A stretch of DNA of 64,000 nt from Sphingopyxis italica. GTDB taxonomy: Bacteria; Pseudomonadota; Alphaproteobacteria; Sphingomonadales; Sphingomonadaceae. The stretch covers positions 310,001 through 374,000 of the forward strand of contig NZ_JAATIT010000002.1 of NCBI RefSeq assembly GCF_011926545.1, in the 5' to 3' direction. Below, piece by piece: positions 16,214-24,458 of this stretch. Below the pieces are notes generated by a model. That model saw only the letters and a program-made list of their open reading frames with translations. It was not told where the DNA came from and did no database searches. Every line of letters begins with the position of its first letter. The first letter of the stretch is position 1. The translations under genes were made by a program, and so were the position numbers.

Positions 16214-17611
16214 TTAGATATGCAGCGGCCGTCCGAACGCTGCCAGCACGCCCTCGTGCATCGTTTCGCTGAGCGTCGGATGCGGGAAGACGGTGCCGAT
16301 GAAATCATCCTCGACCAGCTCGGCGGTCTTGCCGATCGTATAGCCTTGAATGAGTTCGGTGACTTCGGCGCCGATCATGTGCGCGCCGAGCAGCTCGCCG
16401 GTCTTCGCGTCGAACACGGTCTTGGTGAAACCCTCGGACTCGCCCAGCGCAATCGCCTTGCCGTTGCCGATGAAGGGGAAGGTGCCGGCCTTGACCTCGT
16501 AACCGAGTTCCTTCGCCTTCGCTTCGGTCAGCCCGACGCTGGCGATCTGCGGGCGGCAATAAGTGCAACCCGGGATGTTGCGCGGGTCCATCGCGTGCGG
16601 GTGGCCCCCCGCGATCGCCTCGACCGAAATGATCGATTCGTGCATCGCCTTGTGCGCGAGCCACGGCGGCGCGGTGACGTCGCCGATCGCCCAGATGCCG
16701 GGAACGTTGGTGCGGCACATCGCGTCGGTGTCGATATGGCCCTTGGTCGTCTTCACGCCGAGTGCTTCGAGCCCGATATTCTCGGTGTTCGGGACGATGC
16801 CGATCGCGACGATCGCGTGGCTGAATTCGGCGCTTTCGGTCTTGCCGTCCTTGGTCCTGATCTTCGCGGTGACGCCGTTCGCGGTCGCTTTCAGTTCCTC
16901 GACGCCGGCGCCCGTGAAGATCGTCATGCCCTGCTTCTTGAGCGATTTTTCAAGAAAGGCCGACACATCCGCATCCTCGACGGGGACGAGGCGGTCGAGC
17001 ATTTCGACGACGGTCACGTCGACACCCATGTCGCTGTAGAAGCTCGCGAATTCGATCCCGATCGCGCCCGATCCGATGACGAGCAGCTTCTTCGGCATTT
17101 CGGGCGGGACGAGCGCGTGGCGATAGGTCCAGATGCGCTTGCCGTCGGCGGGGGCGAACGGCAGGTCGCGCGCGCGCGCGCCGGTTGCGACGATGATGTT
17201 CTTGGCGGTCAGGGTTTCGGTGCCCTTCTCGCCCTTCACTTCGAGCTTGCCCGGCGCGGTGAGCTTGCCCTCGCCCATATGGACGGTGATCTTGTGCTTC
17301 TTCATCAGGAAGGCGACGCCCTGGCTGAGTTGCTTCGCGACGCCGCGGCTGCGCTTGACGACCGCGTCGATGTCGGCGCTGATCTGCTGGGCGATCAGGC
17401 CGTAATCGCCCGCATGCTGCATATAATGATAGATTTCGGCCGAGCGCAGCAGCGCCTTGGTCGGGATACAGCCCCAGTTGAGGCAGATGCCGCCGAGATT
17501 CTCGCGCTCGACGATCGCGGTCTTGAGTCCAAGCTGCGCCGCACGGATCGCCGCGACATAGCCGCCGGGTCCCGAGCCGAGGACGATGAGGTCGTAGTTG
17601 GTGTCAGCCAC
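16214..17611 (-). CDS. lpdA: Dihydrolipoyl dehydrogenase (E3 of pyruvate dehydrogenase)
   Basis: A 465-residue FAD flavoprotein that reoxidises the lipoyl groups of the E2 core with NAD+. Seen are the FAD motif GSGPGGYVAAIRAAQLG, the redox disulfide Cys43/Cys48 in GGICLNWGCIPTK, the NAD motif GSGAIGIEF, and the interface pair His444/Glu449 in HPTLSE. I use the GTG at 17611, which follows AAGGAG at 6 nt; an ATG at 17632 would add seven residues but has no such site. The start overlaps the end of a small membrane-protein gene by 8 nt, and E2 lies just upstream, so the three are one operon. Confidence 0.93.
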   Translation of the reverse strand: MADTNYDLIVLGSGPGGYVAAIRAAQLGLKTAIVERENLGGICLNWGCIPTKALLRSAEIYHYMQHAGDYGLIAQQISADIDAVVKRSRGVAKQLSQGVAFLMKKHKITVHMGEGKLTAPGKLEVKGEKGTETLTAKNIIVATGARARDLPFAPADGKRIWTYRHALVPPEMPKKLLVIGSGAIGIEFASFYSDMGVDVTVVEMLDRLVPVEDADVSAFLEKSLKKQGMTIFTGAGVEELKATANGVTAKIRTKDGKTESAEFSHAIVAIGIVPNTENIGLEALGVKTTKGHIDTDAMCRTNVPGIWAIGDVTAPPWLAHKAMHESIISVEAIAGGHPHAMDPRNIPGCTYCRPQIASVGLTEAKAKELGYEVKAGTFPFIGNGKAIALGESEGFTKTVFDAKTGELLGAHMIGAEVTELIQGYTIGKTAELVEDDFIGTVFPHPTLSETMHEGVLAAFGRPLHI

Positions 17612-17807
17612 AATTATCTCCTTGTTCGCCATTCCGGTTGCGGAGTTTGTCGATCAACTCCCAAAACACGGAAGCGGCTATAGCCGCATAGGCGAGAAAC
17701 CATATTTGCCTTGAATCTTCAGGCCAAATCCAACTGGCCGTGGCGGCCAGAATGGCGAGCGCGAGCAGTCCGACCAACCAATGCAGAAGCTGTCGAACGA
17801 AGCGCAT
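17604..17807 (-). CDS. Small two-helix membrane protein between pdhC and lpdA
   Basis: A 67-residue protein of unknown function with two predicted membrane helices (LLHWLVGLLALAILAATASW and IWFLAYAAIAASVFWELI) and a basic, polar C-terminus. AGGGAAGGG lies 2 nt before the ATG at 17807, and the gene begins 13 bp after the E2 stop and overlaps the lpdA start, so it is translated as part of the pyruvate dehydrogenase operon. Its local base composition looks less GC-rich than its neighbours. Similar small membrane genes sit inside the propionyl-CoA operon in this window. Confidence 0.7.
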   Translation of the reverse strand: MRFVRQLLHWLVGLLALAILAATASWIWPEDSRQIWFLAYAAIAASVFWELIDKLRNRNGEQGDNCG

Positions 17808-17820
17808 CGCCCTTCCCTGA

Positions 17821-19119
17821 TCAGGCCACCAGCCCCAGCGGGTTCTCCACCAGTTCCTTGAAGGTCTTCATCAGCAGCGCCCCATCGGCGCCGTCGATTG
17901 CGCGATGGTCGAAGCTGCCGGTTGCCGACATAACGGTGGCGATCGCGAGCGCGTCGTCGACCACATAAGGCCGCTTCTCGCCCGCGCCGATCGCCATGAT
18001 CATCGCCTGCGGCGGGTTGATCACCGCGGTGAACTGCTTGATCCCCATCATGCCCATGTTCGAGATCGAGGCGGTGCCGCCCTGATATTCTTCGGGCTTC
18101 AGCTTGCCTTCCTTTGCCTTCGCCGCGAGTTCGGACATTTCGGTCGAGATTTTCGACATCGACTTGCCGCCCGCATCGACGATGATCGGGGTGATCAGGC
18201 CGCCCGGGATGCTGACCGCGACCGAGATGTCGGCGCGCTTGTATTTGCGCATCACGTCGCCGCCGAAGCTGACATTGCACGCCGGCACGCGTTCGAGCGC
18301 GACCGCGAGCGCCTTGATCAGCATGTCGTTGACGCTGAGCTTGACGCCGCGGCTTTCGAGGCTGGCGTTGAGCTCGCCGCGCAGTTTCAGGAGCGCGTCG
18401 AGGCGGATGTCGACGGTGAGGTAGATGTGTGGCGATTCCTGCATCGACTGGCTGAGGCGGCGCGCGATCGTCTTGCGCATTCCGCTGAGCTTTTCGTCCT
18501 CGTGCGGGATGCCGAAATCGGGGATTGCGCCGGCTGCTGCCGGGGCTGGCGCGGCCGCGGCCGCGGCAGGCGCCGGAGCGGCGGTTGCGGCCGCGGGGGC
18601 CGCGGCGCCCGCCGGGGCGCCCTCGAGGTCGGCCTTGACGATACGGCCGCCGGGGCCGGTGCCGGTCACGCCCTTGAGGTCAATGCCCTGTTCGGCGGCG
18701 AGACGCTTGGCGAGCGGGCTCGCCTTGATGCGGTCGCCCGGTGCAGCGGGGGCGGCAGCCGGCGCGGGTGCCGGGGTCGGCGCGGGAGCCGCAGCGGGTG
18801 CCGGCGCCGGGGCTTCGGCCTTGGGCTCGGCGGCAGGCGCCGGCGTCGGCGCCGCCTTCGCGCTCGACGCATCTTCGTCCTCGCCCGCGATCACCGCGAT
18901 CACGGTGCCGACCTTCACATTGTCGGTGCCTTCGGCGACGAGAATCTGCGCAATCGTGCCTTCGTCGACCGCTTCGAACTCCATCGTCGCCTTGTCGGTC
19001 TCGATCTCGGCGAGCAGGTCCCCCGATTTGACCGTATCGCCCTCTTTCACCAGCCATTTGGCGAGGGTGCCCTCCTCCATCGTCGGCGAGAGAGCGGGCA
19101 TTTTCAATTCGATTGGCAT
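17821..19119 (-). CDS. pdhC: Pyruvate dehydrogenase complex E2, dihydrolipoamide acetyltransferase
   Basis: A 432-residue E2 subunit. The N-terminal lipoyl domain carries the modified Lys43 in [11 protein letters not shown] long Ala/Pro linker (about residues 88-128) follows, then the peripheral subunit-binding domain ([17 protein letters not shown], about 132-168), a second Ala/Pro linker and the catalytic domain. The active-site motif [13 protein letters not shown] is present near the C-terminus. [16 protein letters not shown] identifies the pyruvate rather than the 2-oxoglutarate enzyme. E3 follows in the operon; E1 genes are not in the window and would lie elsewhere. AGGGACAAG precedes the ATG. 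Confidence 0.93.
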   Translation of the reverse strand: MPIELKMPALSPTMEEGTLAKWLVKEGDTVKSGDLLAEIETDKATMEFEAVDEGTIAQILVAEGTDNVKVGTVIAVIAGEDEDASSAKAAPTPAPAAEPKAEAPAPAPAAAPAPTPAPAPAAAPAAPGDRIKASPLAKRLAAEQGIDLKGVTGTGPGGRIVKADLEGAPAGAAAPAAATAAPAPAAAAAAPAPAAAGAIPDFGIPHEDEKLSGMRKTIARRLSQSMQESPHIYLTVDIRLDALLKLRGELNASLESRGVKLSVNDMLIKALAVALERVPACNVSFGGDVMRKYKRADISVAVSIPGGLITPIIVDAGGKSMSKISTEMSELAAKAKEGKLKPEEYQGGTASISNMGMMGIKQFTAVINPPQAMIMAIGAGEKRPYVVDDALAIATVMSATGSFDHRAIDGADGALLMKTFKELVENPLGLVA

Positions 19120-19278
19120 GTCTAGGCTTGTCCCTGTCAGTCTTGCAGGCGGGGCCTGCCGCTACGGATTCTTCCTCGCCATAAGCCCTGTCCCGGTCAA
19201 GGTCCAGCGGGCCAGCTTGCGTTTCATACGAATGTGACGCACTCTCCCACCCAAGCAAAAACACGAGGGGTCGGGGCG

Positions 19279-19734
19279 ATGCGGACATATCTGGTGGTGA
19301 TCGACGACAGCCCGGAGGCGTCGCTCGCGCTGCGCTTCGCGGCGCGGCGCGCGGCACGAACGGGCGGCGGCGTGATCGTGCTGGCGATCATCCCGCCGCA
19401 GGATTTCGTCGCCTTCGGCGGCGTCCAGGCGACGATCGAGGCCGAAGCGCGCGAACATGCCGAGGAACTGGTCGCCGCCGCCGGCGATGCCGTCGTGCAG
19501 GAAGCGGGCGTAACGCCGCAGGTCATGGTCAAGTCGGGCAAACCGGCAGACGTGGTGTGCGAACTGATCGGCGCGAACGACGAGGTCGCGGCGCTGGTCC
19601 TCGCAACGGCCGCGAGCGGCGCACCGGGGCCGCTCGTGACCTTTTTCACCGGACAGGATGCGGGGGCGCTCCCGTGCCCGGTGATGCTGGTGCCGGGCGG
19701 GATCGATATTACCCGGCTCGATGCGCTGAGTTAG
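19279..19734 (+). CDS. Universal stress protein (UspA family)
   Basis: A 151-residue single-domain USP-like protein: it opens with YLVVIDDSPEASLALRFAARRA, contains the helix EAEAREHAEELVAAAGD, and ends with CPVMLVPGGID. The nucleotide-binding G-2x-G-9x-G motif is not convincing (it reads LATAASGAPGPLVTFFTG), so ATP binding is doubtful. A GGGG-rich stretch precedes the ATG at 19279; the longer upstream in-frame extension lacks support. The gene diverges from pdhC. Its stop codon is the first bases of the inverted repeat at 19732-19878. Confidence 0.78.
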   Translation: MRTYLVVIDDSPEASLALRFAARRAARTGGGVIVLAIIPPQDFVAFGGVQATIEAEAREHAEELVAAAGDAVVQEAGVTPQVMVKSGKPADVVCELIGANDEVAALVLATAASGAPGPLVTFFTGQDAGALPCPVMLVPGGIDITRLDALS

Positions 19735-19878
19735 GACCGATCGGCATTCAGCCCCTGGCGGCCTGCAAATGGCGGCGTCCCGCGCTTCCGGTGCTCACGT
19801 GCAGAAAGCACGCTGCGCTCCGGGTCACGGAAAACCACCATTTTCGACTCACCAGGAACTAAATGCCGATCGGTCCTA
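19732..19878. repeat. 147-bp inverted-repeat element between converging genes
   Basis: Perfect 17-bp terminal inverted repeats, TAGGACCGATCGGCATT at 19732-19748 and its complement at 19862-19878. The outermost TAG of each arm is the stop codon of the flanking gene (UspA on +, small membrane protein on -). Internally there are shorter complementary stretches around GTGCTCACGTGC and AGCAC. No coding potential is seen. It could fold into a long hairpin and act as a two-way terminator. Confidence 0.85.
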
Positions 19879-20265
19879 GGCGGCGGCGACGCGCGGCGTC
19901 GCCACCGCCTTCCACTCGAGGATCGCGAAGCCGAGCACCGCGAAAGCCTGCGCGACGACGACCGCGATGCCGAGGCCGGTCATCTGGACGGCAAAAGTCG
20001 CGACGACCGCGAAGCTCGCGGCGACCCAGCCGAGATTGCCGAGCGCGATCAGCTTGACCAGCGCCGGATTCGGCACCTTCTGCAAAGCGGCAACGACCAT
20101 CAGCAGCGCGGCGGCGAGGCAGATCCAGCCGCCAACCGCGACGATATTCGCGGGCAGGCCGAGCAGCGCGCCGACCGGCGCGGCGGCGAGCAGGCCGATG
20201 GCGAAAACCCCCGTGCAGGTGACGGCGTCGGCGATGAGGATATATTTGAGATTGCGGATCGACAT
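19876..20265 (-). CDS. Small four-helix membrane protein
   Basis: A 129-residue hydrophobic protein with four predicted membrane helices, beginning SIRNLKYILIADAVTCTGVF and containing an aromatic-poor, Ala/Val-rich helix pattern. I do not recognise a family with certainty; the layout recalls small DoxX-like or DUF membrane proteins. AGGAG lies 7 nt before the ATG at 20265. It is divergent from an XRE-family regulator whose start is 118 bp away, which suggests that the regulator may control it. The stop codon falls in the inverted repeat at 19732-19878. Confidence 0.75.
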   Translation of the reverse strand: MSIRNLKYILIADAVTCTGVFAIGLLAAAPVGALLGLPANIVAVGGWICLAAALLMVVAALQKVPNPALVKLIALGNLGWVAASFAVVATFAVQMTGLGIAVVVAQAFAVLGFAILEWKAVATPRVAAA

Positions 20266-20383
20266 AGTGATTCTCCTTTCGACCCGCCCCAATTGGACCC
20301 CGGAGTGAATGGCGTCGATTACGCGTGAGGTAATGGAAAAACCGAAGGCCGGGGTATAGCGGACGTTACGAAGGAGAATGATG

Positions 20384-21166
20384 ATGAAGCCCGCTTCCCT
20401 CGGCGAACAGCTCCGCGAATGGCGCGTCCGGCGCCGGATGAGCCAGATGGACCTCGCGCTCGACAGCGAGATTTCGACGCGTCACTTGAGCTTTATCGAA
20501 ACGGGGCGTTCGAAACCGAGCGCGGCGATGTTGCAGCGCATCGCCGATTGCCTCGAGGTGCCGCACCGCGCGCGCAACGCGTTGCTCCTCGCGGGCGGTT
20601 ATGCGCCCGATTATCAGGAGCGACCGCTCGACAGCGACGAAATGGCGGGGATGCGGGCGATCGTCGAACATGTGCTGAAGGGGCATGAGCCCTACCCCGC
20701 GCTGGCGGTCGATCGCCACTGGAACATGGTGGCGGCGAACGCCGCGGTCGCGCTGCTGGCGCAGCTCGCGGCGCCCGAATTGTTCGAGCCGCCGGTCAAT
20801 GTGCTGCGCGTCGCGATGCACCCAAAGGGGCTCGCGCCGCACATCGTCAATCGCGGCGAATGGCGCGCGCATCTGCTCGAACGGCTCGATCACCAGATCG
20901 ACGCGAGCGCCGATGCCGGGCTGATCGCGCTGCGCGAGGAGCTTGCGGACTATGGTGGCGACGCCGAGGGCGATCATGGCAGCGCGGCGAACGGTATTGC
21001 GGTGCCGCTGATCCTCGACACGCCGATGGGGCAGATCCGCTTCGTGTCGACCGTGACGATCTTCGGCACGCCGGTCGATATCACGCTCTCGGAGCTGGCG
21101 ATCGAGGCGTTCTTCCCGGCGGACGCGGAGAGTGCGGCGTTGTTGCAGGCGATGGCGGCTGCCTGA
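20384..21166 (+). CDS. XRE-family regulator with MmyB-like ligand-binding domain
   Basis: A 260-residue transcription factor. The N-terminal helix-turn-helix spans about residues 5-60 (LGEQLREWRVRRRMSQMDLA, then HLSFIETGRSKPS). The remainder is the MmyB-like PAS-related domain (YPALAVDRHWNMVAANAA; NVLRVAMHPKGLAP), which in characterised relatives binds fatty acids or similar small ligands. Three ATG codons stand in a row; the third, at 20384, has the best spacing (7 nt) from AAGGAG. Divergent from a small membrane protein gene. Regulators of this type often control a neighbouring short-chain dehydrogenase or membrane gene. Confidence 0.87.
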   Translation: MKPASLGEQLREWRVRRRMSQMDLALDSEISTRHLSFIETGRSKPSAAMLQRIADCLEVPHRARNALLLAGGYAPDYQERPLDSDEMAGMRAIVEHVLKGHEPYPALAVDRHWNMVAANAAVALLAQLAAPELFEPPVNVLRVAMHPKGLAPHIVNRGEWRAHLLERLDHQIDASADAGLIALREELADYGGDAEGDHGSAANGIAVPLILDTPMGQIRFVSTVTIFGTPVDITLSELAIEAFFPADAESAALLQAMAAA

Positions 21167-21167
21167 A

Positions 21168-23480
21168 CTACCGTTTCCGCCCCTTATGCTTGATATTCGC
21201 AGGGCGGCCGCGCTTGCCGACCATATGCTTGCCCGCCTTGTCCTTGCCCTTCATCCCGTCACGTCGCGGCGGGCGGTTACGGAAACCGCCTTCGGGCGCG
21301 TCGGGGAGTTCGAAGCGCAGCGCGCCGCTGATCGGGTTGGCATCCATCAGCCTCAGGTCGAGCCGCTGCCCGACCGTGAAGCTCACTCGGCCATGCTCGC
21401 TGTCGAGGCTGCGCGCCGCTTCGTCATAGAAAAAGCGTTCGCTGCCCAGCGTCGACACCGGCACCAGCCCGTCGCCGCCCAGCCCGTCGACCGTGGCGAA
21501 AAAGCCGAAGGGCTGCACCCCGGTGATCCGCGCCGCGACGATCTCGCCGGTTTTGCTCGCAAGATAGGCCGCGACATAGCGGTCGACGGTTTCGCGCTCG
21601 GCTTCCATCGCGCGGCGCTCCAGCGCGCTGATCGCCTCGCCGATGCGCGAAAGGCCCTTGGCATCCGCTTCGCCCAGCCCGGTGCGTGCGGGCAGGTCTT
21701 TCGGTTTGCCCGGCACTTCGAGGCGGTAGCCGTCGACGAGGGCGCGGTGGACGATCAGATCGGCGTAGCGGCGGATCGGCGAGGTGAAATGCGCGTAGCT
21801 GCCGAGCGCGAGCCCGAAATGCCCCGCGTTGGCCGGGCCGTAATAGGCCTGCGTCTGGCTGCGCAAAATCGCCTGCATGATCTCGGGCAGCCGGTCGTCC
21901 TCCGAAAAGCCGTCGATCAGGCGGTTGAACACCGCAGGGGTAATCACCTGCCCCAGCGCGAAACTCTGTTCGAAGGTTTCGAGATAGTCTTTCAGGCTCA
22001 CGAGCTTCTCGCGGCTCGGCGGTTCGTGGATGCGGTACATCACCGGCGACTTCTTCGCCTCGAGCGCCTTCGCCGCCGCGACGTTCGCCGCGATCATATA
22101 ATCCTCGATCAGCCGCATCGAATCGAGCCGGTCGCGGACGCGAATCTCCGCAATCCCGCCCGCCTCATCGAGGATGACCTGCCGTTCGGGCAGGTCGAGA
22201 TCGAGCGGTGCGCGCGAGGCGCGCGCCTTCGCCAGCAGCGCCCAGCACGCCCACAAATTCCGGAGCGTCGGGAGTACATCGGCATCCCATTCGTCACGCG
22301 GCGCGTCGGCGTCATAGGCGGCTTGCGCATGTTCATAGGCGATGTTCGCGCGCAGCCGGACGAGCGCCCGCGCGAAGCGCCATGACGTCACCTTGCCATG
22401 CTTGTCGATGACGAGATGGCACGCCATCGCGGCGCGGTCCTGCCCGGCTTTCAGCGAGCAAACGCCCGCCGAGAGCGTTTCCGGCAGCATCGGCACGACC
22501 TGATCGGGGAAATAGACGCTGTTGCCGCGCCGCCGCGCCTCGCGGTCGAGCGCCCCATCGGGGCGGACATAGTAGCTGACGTCGGCGATCGCGACGATCG
22601 CGCGGAAACCGCCCTTGTTGCCGGGGTCTTCGTCGGGGACGGCCCACACGGCGTCGTCATGGTCGCGGGCATCGATGGGGTCGATGGCGACGATCGGCAG
22701 GTCGCGCAGATCTTCGCGTCCGTCGGGGGTGAGCGGCAGCTTCGCCGCCTTCTCCGCCTCGGCGAGCGTTTCGCCGTCGAAGACGTGCGGAATCTCGTGC
22801 CGCGCGATCGCGATCATGCTCAGCGATTTGGGCGCGAAGGGATCGCCGATGCGGTCGACGACCTTTGCCTTGATCGCCGGACCACGCCCCGTCAGTTCGG
22901 CGCGCACCAGATCGCCGATGGCGGCGTCGCCCTTGTCGGCGACGGCGAAGTCATAGCGCGCGCGCTTGTCGGCGGGACGCAGCCAGATCATCGGCTTGCC
23001 GCCCGGGCCGACATCCTCGACGAGCAAGCCGATCACCATCTCGGCGCTCGCTGCCAAGCGTTTCATCGGATGCGCGACGTGGCCGCTGCCGTGCTCTTCG
23101 GTGCGCGCAAGAATGCGGTCGCCGACGCCGAGCGCGCCTTTCCGTCCCTGCTCCATCACGCGCAGCCGCGGCGCGGGGCCGGCGCCTTCCCAGCGATCGG
23201 GCACCGCCCAGAGGTTGCTGCCCTCGATCGCCGCGACGCGCAGCACGGTCACACGCGGCAGGCCGCCATGCTTGTGAAAGGCGCGGCCCGGCGCCAGATC
23301 GACGAGGCCTTCGTCGGTCATGTCCTTGAGCAGCGCCTTCAGCGCGATCTTGTCATTGCCGTGGAGCGCGAAATGCTTCGCGATCTCGCGCTTGCCGACG
23401 GGCTGATCGGACGCCGTGATGAAGTTGAGGATCTGCTCGCTGCTGGGCAAGCCGGGCGAATTATTCGAACGTTTTTTCAT
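21168..23480 (-). CDS. rnr: Ribonuclease R
   Basis: A 770-residue 3'-5' exoribonuclease that degrades structured RNA. An N-terminal winged-helix region (VGKREIAKHFALHGNDKIALK) precedes cold-shock domains, then the RNB catalytic domain with the metal-binding acidic cluster IDPIDARDHDDAVWA around residue 270, and a C-terminal S1 domain (VAARITGVQPFGFFATVDGLGGDGLVP). The tail is Lys/Arg/Gly-rich (PPRRDGMKGKDKAGKHMVG), as in other RNase R proteins. It converges on the XRE regulator gene with a 1-bp gap. All motifs are intact. Confidence 0.93.
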   Translation of the reverse strand: MKKRSNNSPGLPSSEQILNFITASDQPVGKREIAKHFALHGNDKIALKALLKDMTDEGLVDLAPGRAFHKHGGLPRVTVLRVAAIEGSNLWAVPDRWEGAGPAPRLRVMEQGRKGALGVGDRILARTEEHGSGHVAHPMKRLAASAEMVIGLLVEDVGPGGKPMIWLRPADKRARYDFAVADKGDAAIGDLVRAELTGRGPAIKAKVVDRIGDPFAPKSLSMIAIARHEIPHVFDGETLAEAEKAAKLPLTPDGREDLRDLPIVAIDPIDARDHDDAVWAVPDEDPGNKGGFRAIVAIADVSYYVRPDGALDREARRRGNSVYFPDQVVPMLPETLSAGVCSLKAGQDRAAMACHLVIDKHGKVTSWRFARALVRLRANIAYEHAQAAYDADAPRDEWDADVLPTLRNLWACWALLAKARASRAPLDLDLPERQVILDEAGGIAEIRVRDRLDSMRLIEDYMIAANVAAAKALEAKKSPVMYRIHEPPSREKLVSLKDYLETFEQSFALGQVITPAVFNRLIDGFSEDDRLPEIMQAILRSQTQAYYGPANAGHFGLALGSYAHFTSPIRRYADLIVHRALVDGYRLEVPGKPKDLPARTGLGEADAKGLSRIGEAISALERRAMEAERETVDRYVAAYLASKTGEIVAARITGVQPFGFFATVDGLGGDGLVPVSTLGSERFFYDEAARSLDSEHGRVSFTVGQRLDLRLMDANPISGALRFELPDAPEGGFRNRPPRRDGMKGKDKAGKHMVGKRGRPANIKHKGRKR

Positions 23481-23540
23481 TAGCCGAAGCTATAAGCGCG
23501 CCAGCGGGCTTTACCAAGCGATAGCACGCCCTCTCCATCG

Positions 23541-24026
23541 TCAGCCGTAAGCGATCCAGCGGCCCGATGCGCCCGCCGCGAGCCACAGGAGCAGCGACGC
23601 CGCGGCCATCGCCTGCGCCGGGCGCGGCGCTCCATCCGTCCAGCCCGCAATACGCGCGCTCCATGCCCACCGAAAGGCGGCGGCGTTCGCCAGTGCCGCA
23701 GCGACGATGATCAATTTTCGTTCGAAAATGGCCGACCGCGCCAGTGCCGCGCCGTCGGCGGCGAACAGGATCGTGCCGCTGGCTACCATCAGGACCAGCC
23801 CGGCGATGGCAACGGGCGTCAGCGCGCGCGACAGCTCCGCGATCGGCAGCCTGCGCCACAGGCCGATGACCCGCAGATCGACGATGCCGATGCCGCCGAC
23901 CAGCATGACGAGACCCAGCAGATGCAATGTATTGGCGACGGGATAGACCAGCGCCGACCCGCGCGACCATGGCCCGATGCCGACGGTATCGAGCCATGCC
24001 GCGGCGGCGGTCAGAAGGGGCTCCAC
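23541..24026 (-). CDS. Four-helix membrane protein (DUF6644-like)
   Basis: A 161-residue protein with four or five predicted membrane helices. The stretch VYPVANTLHLLGLVMLVGGIGIVDLRVIGLW, with His in the first helix and Asp in the second, matches membrane proteins of the DUF6644 type as I remember them; that assignment is from memory. It starts with GTG at 24026, with AAGG 4 nt upstream, 10 bp after the stop of a periplasmic DUF6152-like gene. The pair is probably co-transcribed and may act together at the membrane. No catalytic motif is visible. Confidence 0.72.
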   Translation of the reverse strand: MEPLLTAAAAWLDTVGIGPWSRGSALVYPVANTLHLLGLVMLVGGIGIVDLRVIGLWRRLPIAELSRALTPVAIAGLVLMVASGTILFAADGAALARSAIFERKLIIVAAALANAAAFRWAWSARIAGWTDGAPRPAQAMAAASLLLWLAAGASGRWIAYG

Positions 24027-24036
24027 GCGACCTTGC

Positions 24037-24387
24037 TCAGCGCAGCTCGACCGTCTTCTTGCCGATCATCACGCGCTCGATCCGCATTTCGGCGGTGCCG
24101 TCGCGGCGGAGATAGCCGGTCAGGCGAAAGCGTTTGCCGGGCTCGATCTCGGCGCGCGTCAGCCCGCGCGCTTCCATGCGGCCGACCGGCGCCAGGATGA
24201 CGTCCCAGACCTTGCCCTTCCAGCGCATCTTCGCGCTGCCGTGCGGGTTTCCCCACGACAGTTCGGAGAAAGACGCGGTCAAGGTGACCGGTTTGGTTTC
24301 GTCATAGGACGACCAGCCATGATGGGCTGCGGCGGGAAGCGCGGCGAAGGCCAGCGTAGCCGCCGCGATCAACAGGGGAAATCGCAT
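24037..24387 (-). CDS. Periplasmic DUF6152-like protein
   Basis: A 116-residue secreted protein. The signal peptide ends in LPAAAHHGWSSYDETKP; the HHGWSxYD start of the mature part is the hallmark of this group. The rest is a small beta-rich domain (SWGNPHGSAKMRWKGKVWDVILAP, then GLTRAEIEPGKRFRLTGYLRRDG). The adjacent N-terminal histidines could bind a metal if signal peptidase cleaves just before them, but that is speculation. AAGGAG lies 7 nt before the ATG. It precedes the four-helix membrane protein gene and probably works with it. Confidence 0.78.
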   Translation of the reverse strand: MRFPLLIAAATLAFAALPAAAHHGWSSYDETKPVTLTASFSELSWGNPHGSAKMRWKGKVWDVILAPVGRMEARGLTRAEIEPGKRFRLTGYLRRDGTAEMRIERVMIGKKTVELR

Positions 24388-24458
24388 CGACAGTCTCCTT
24401 CGAGCCCCTCGGCGCGAAGGCTAAGGACCTATGCCCTTCCATGCAAGCGCGTCGCGGT

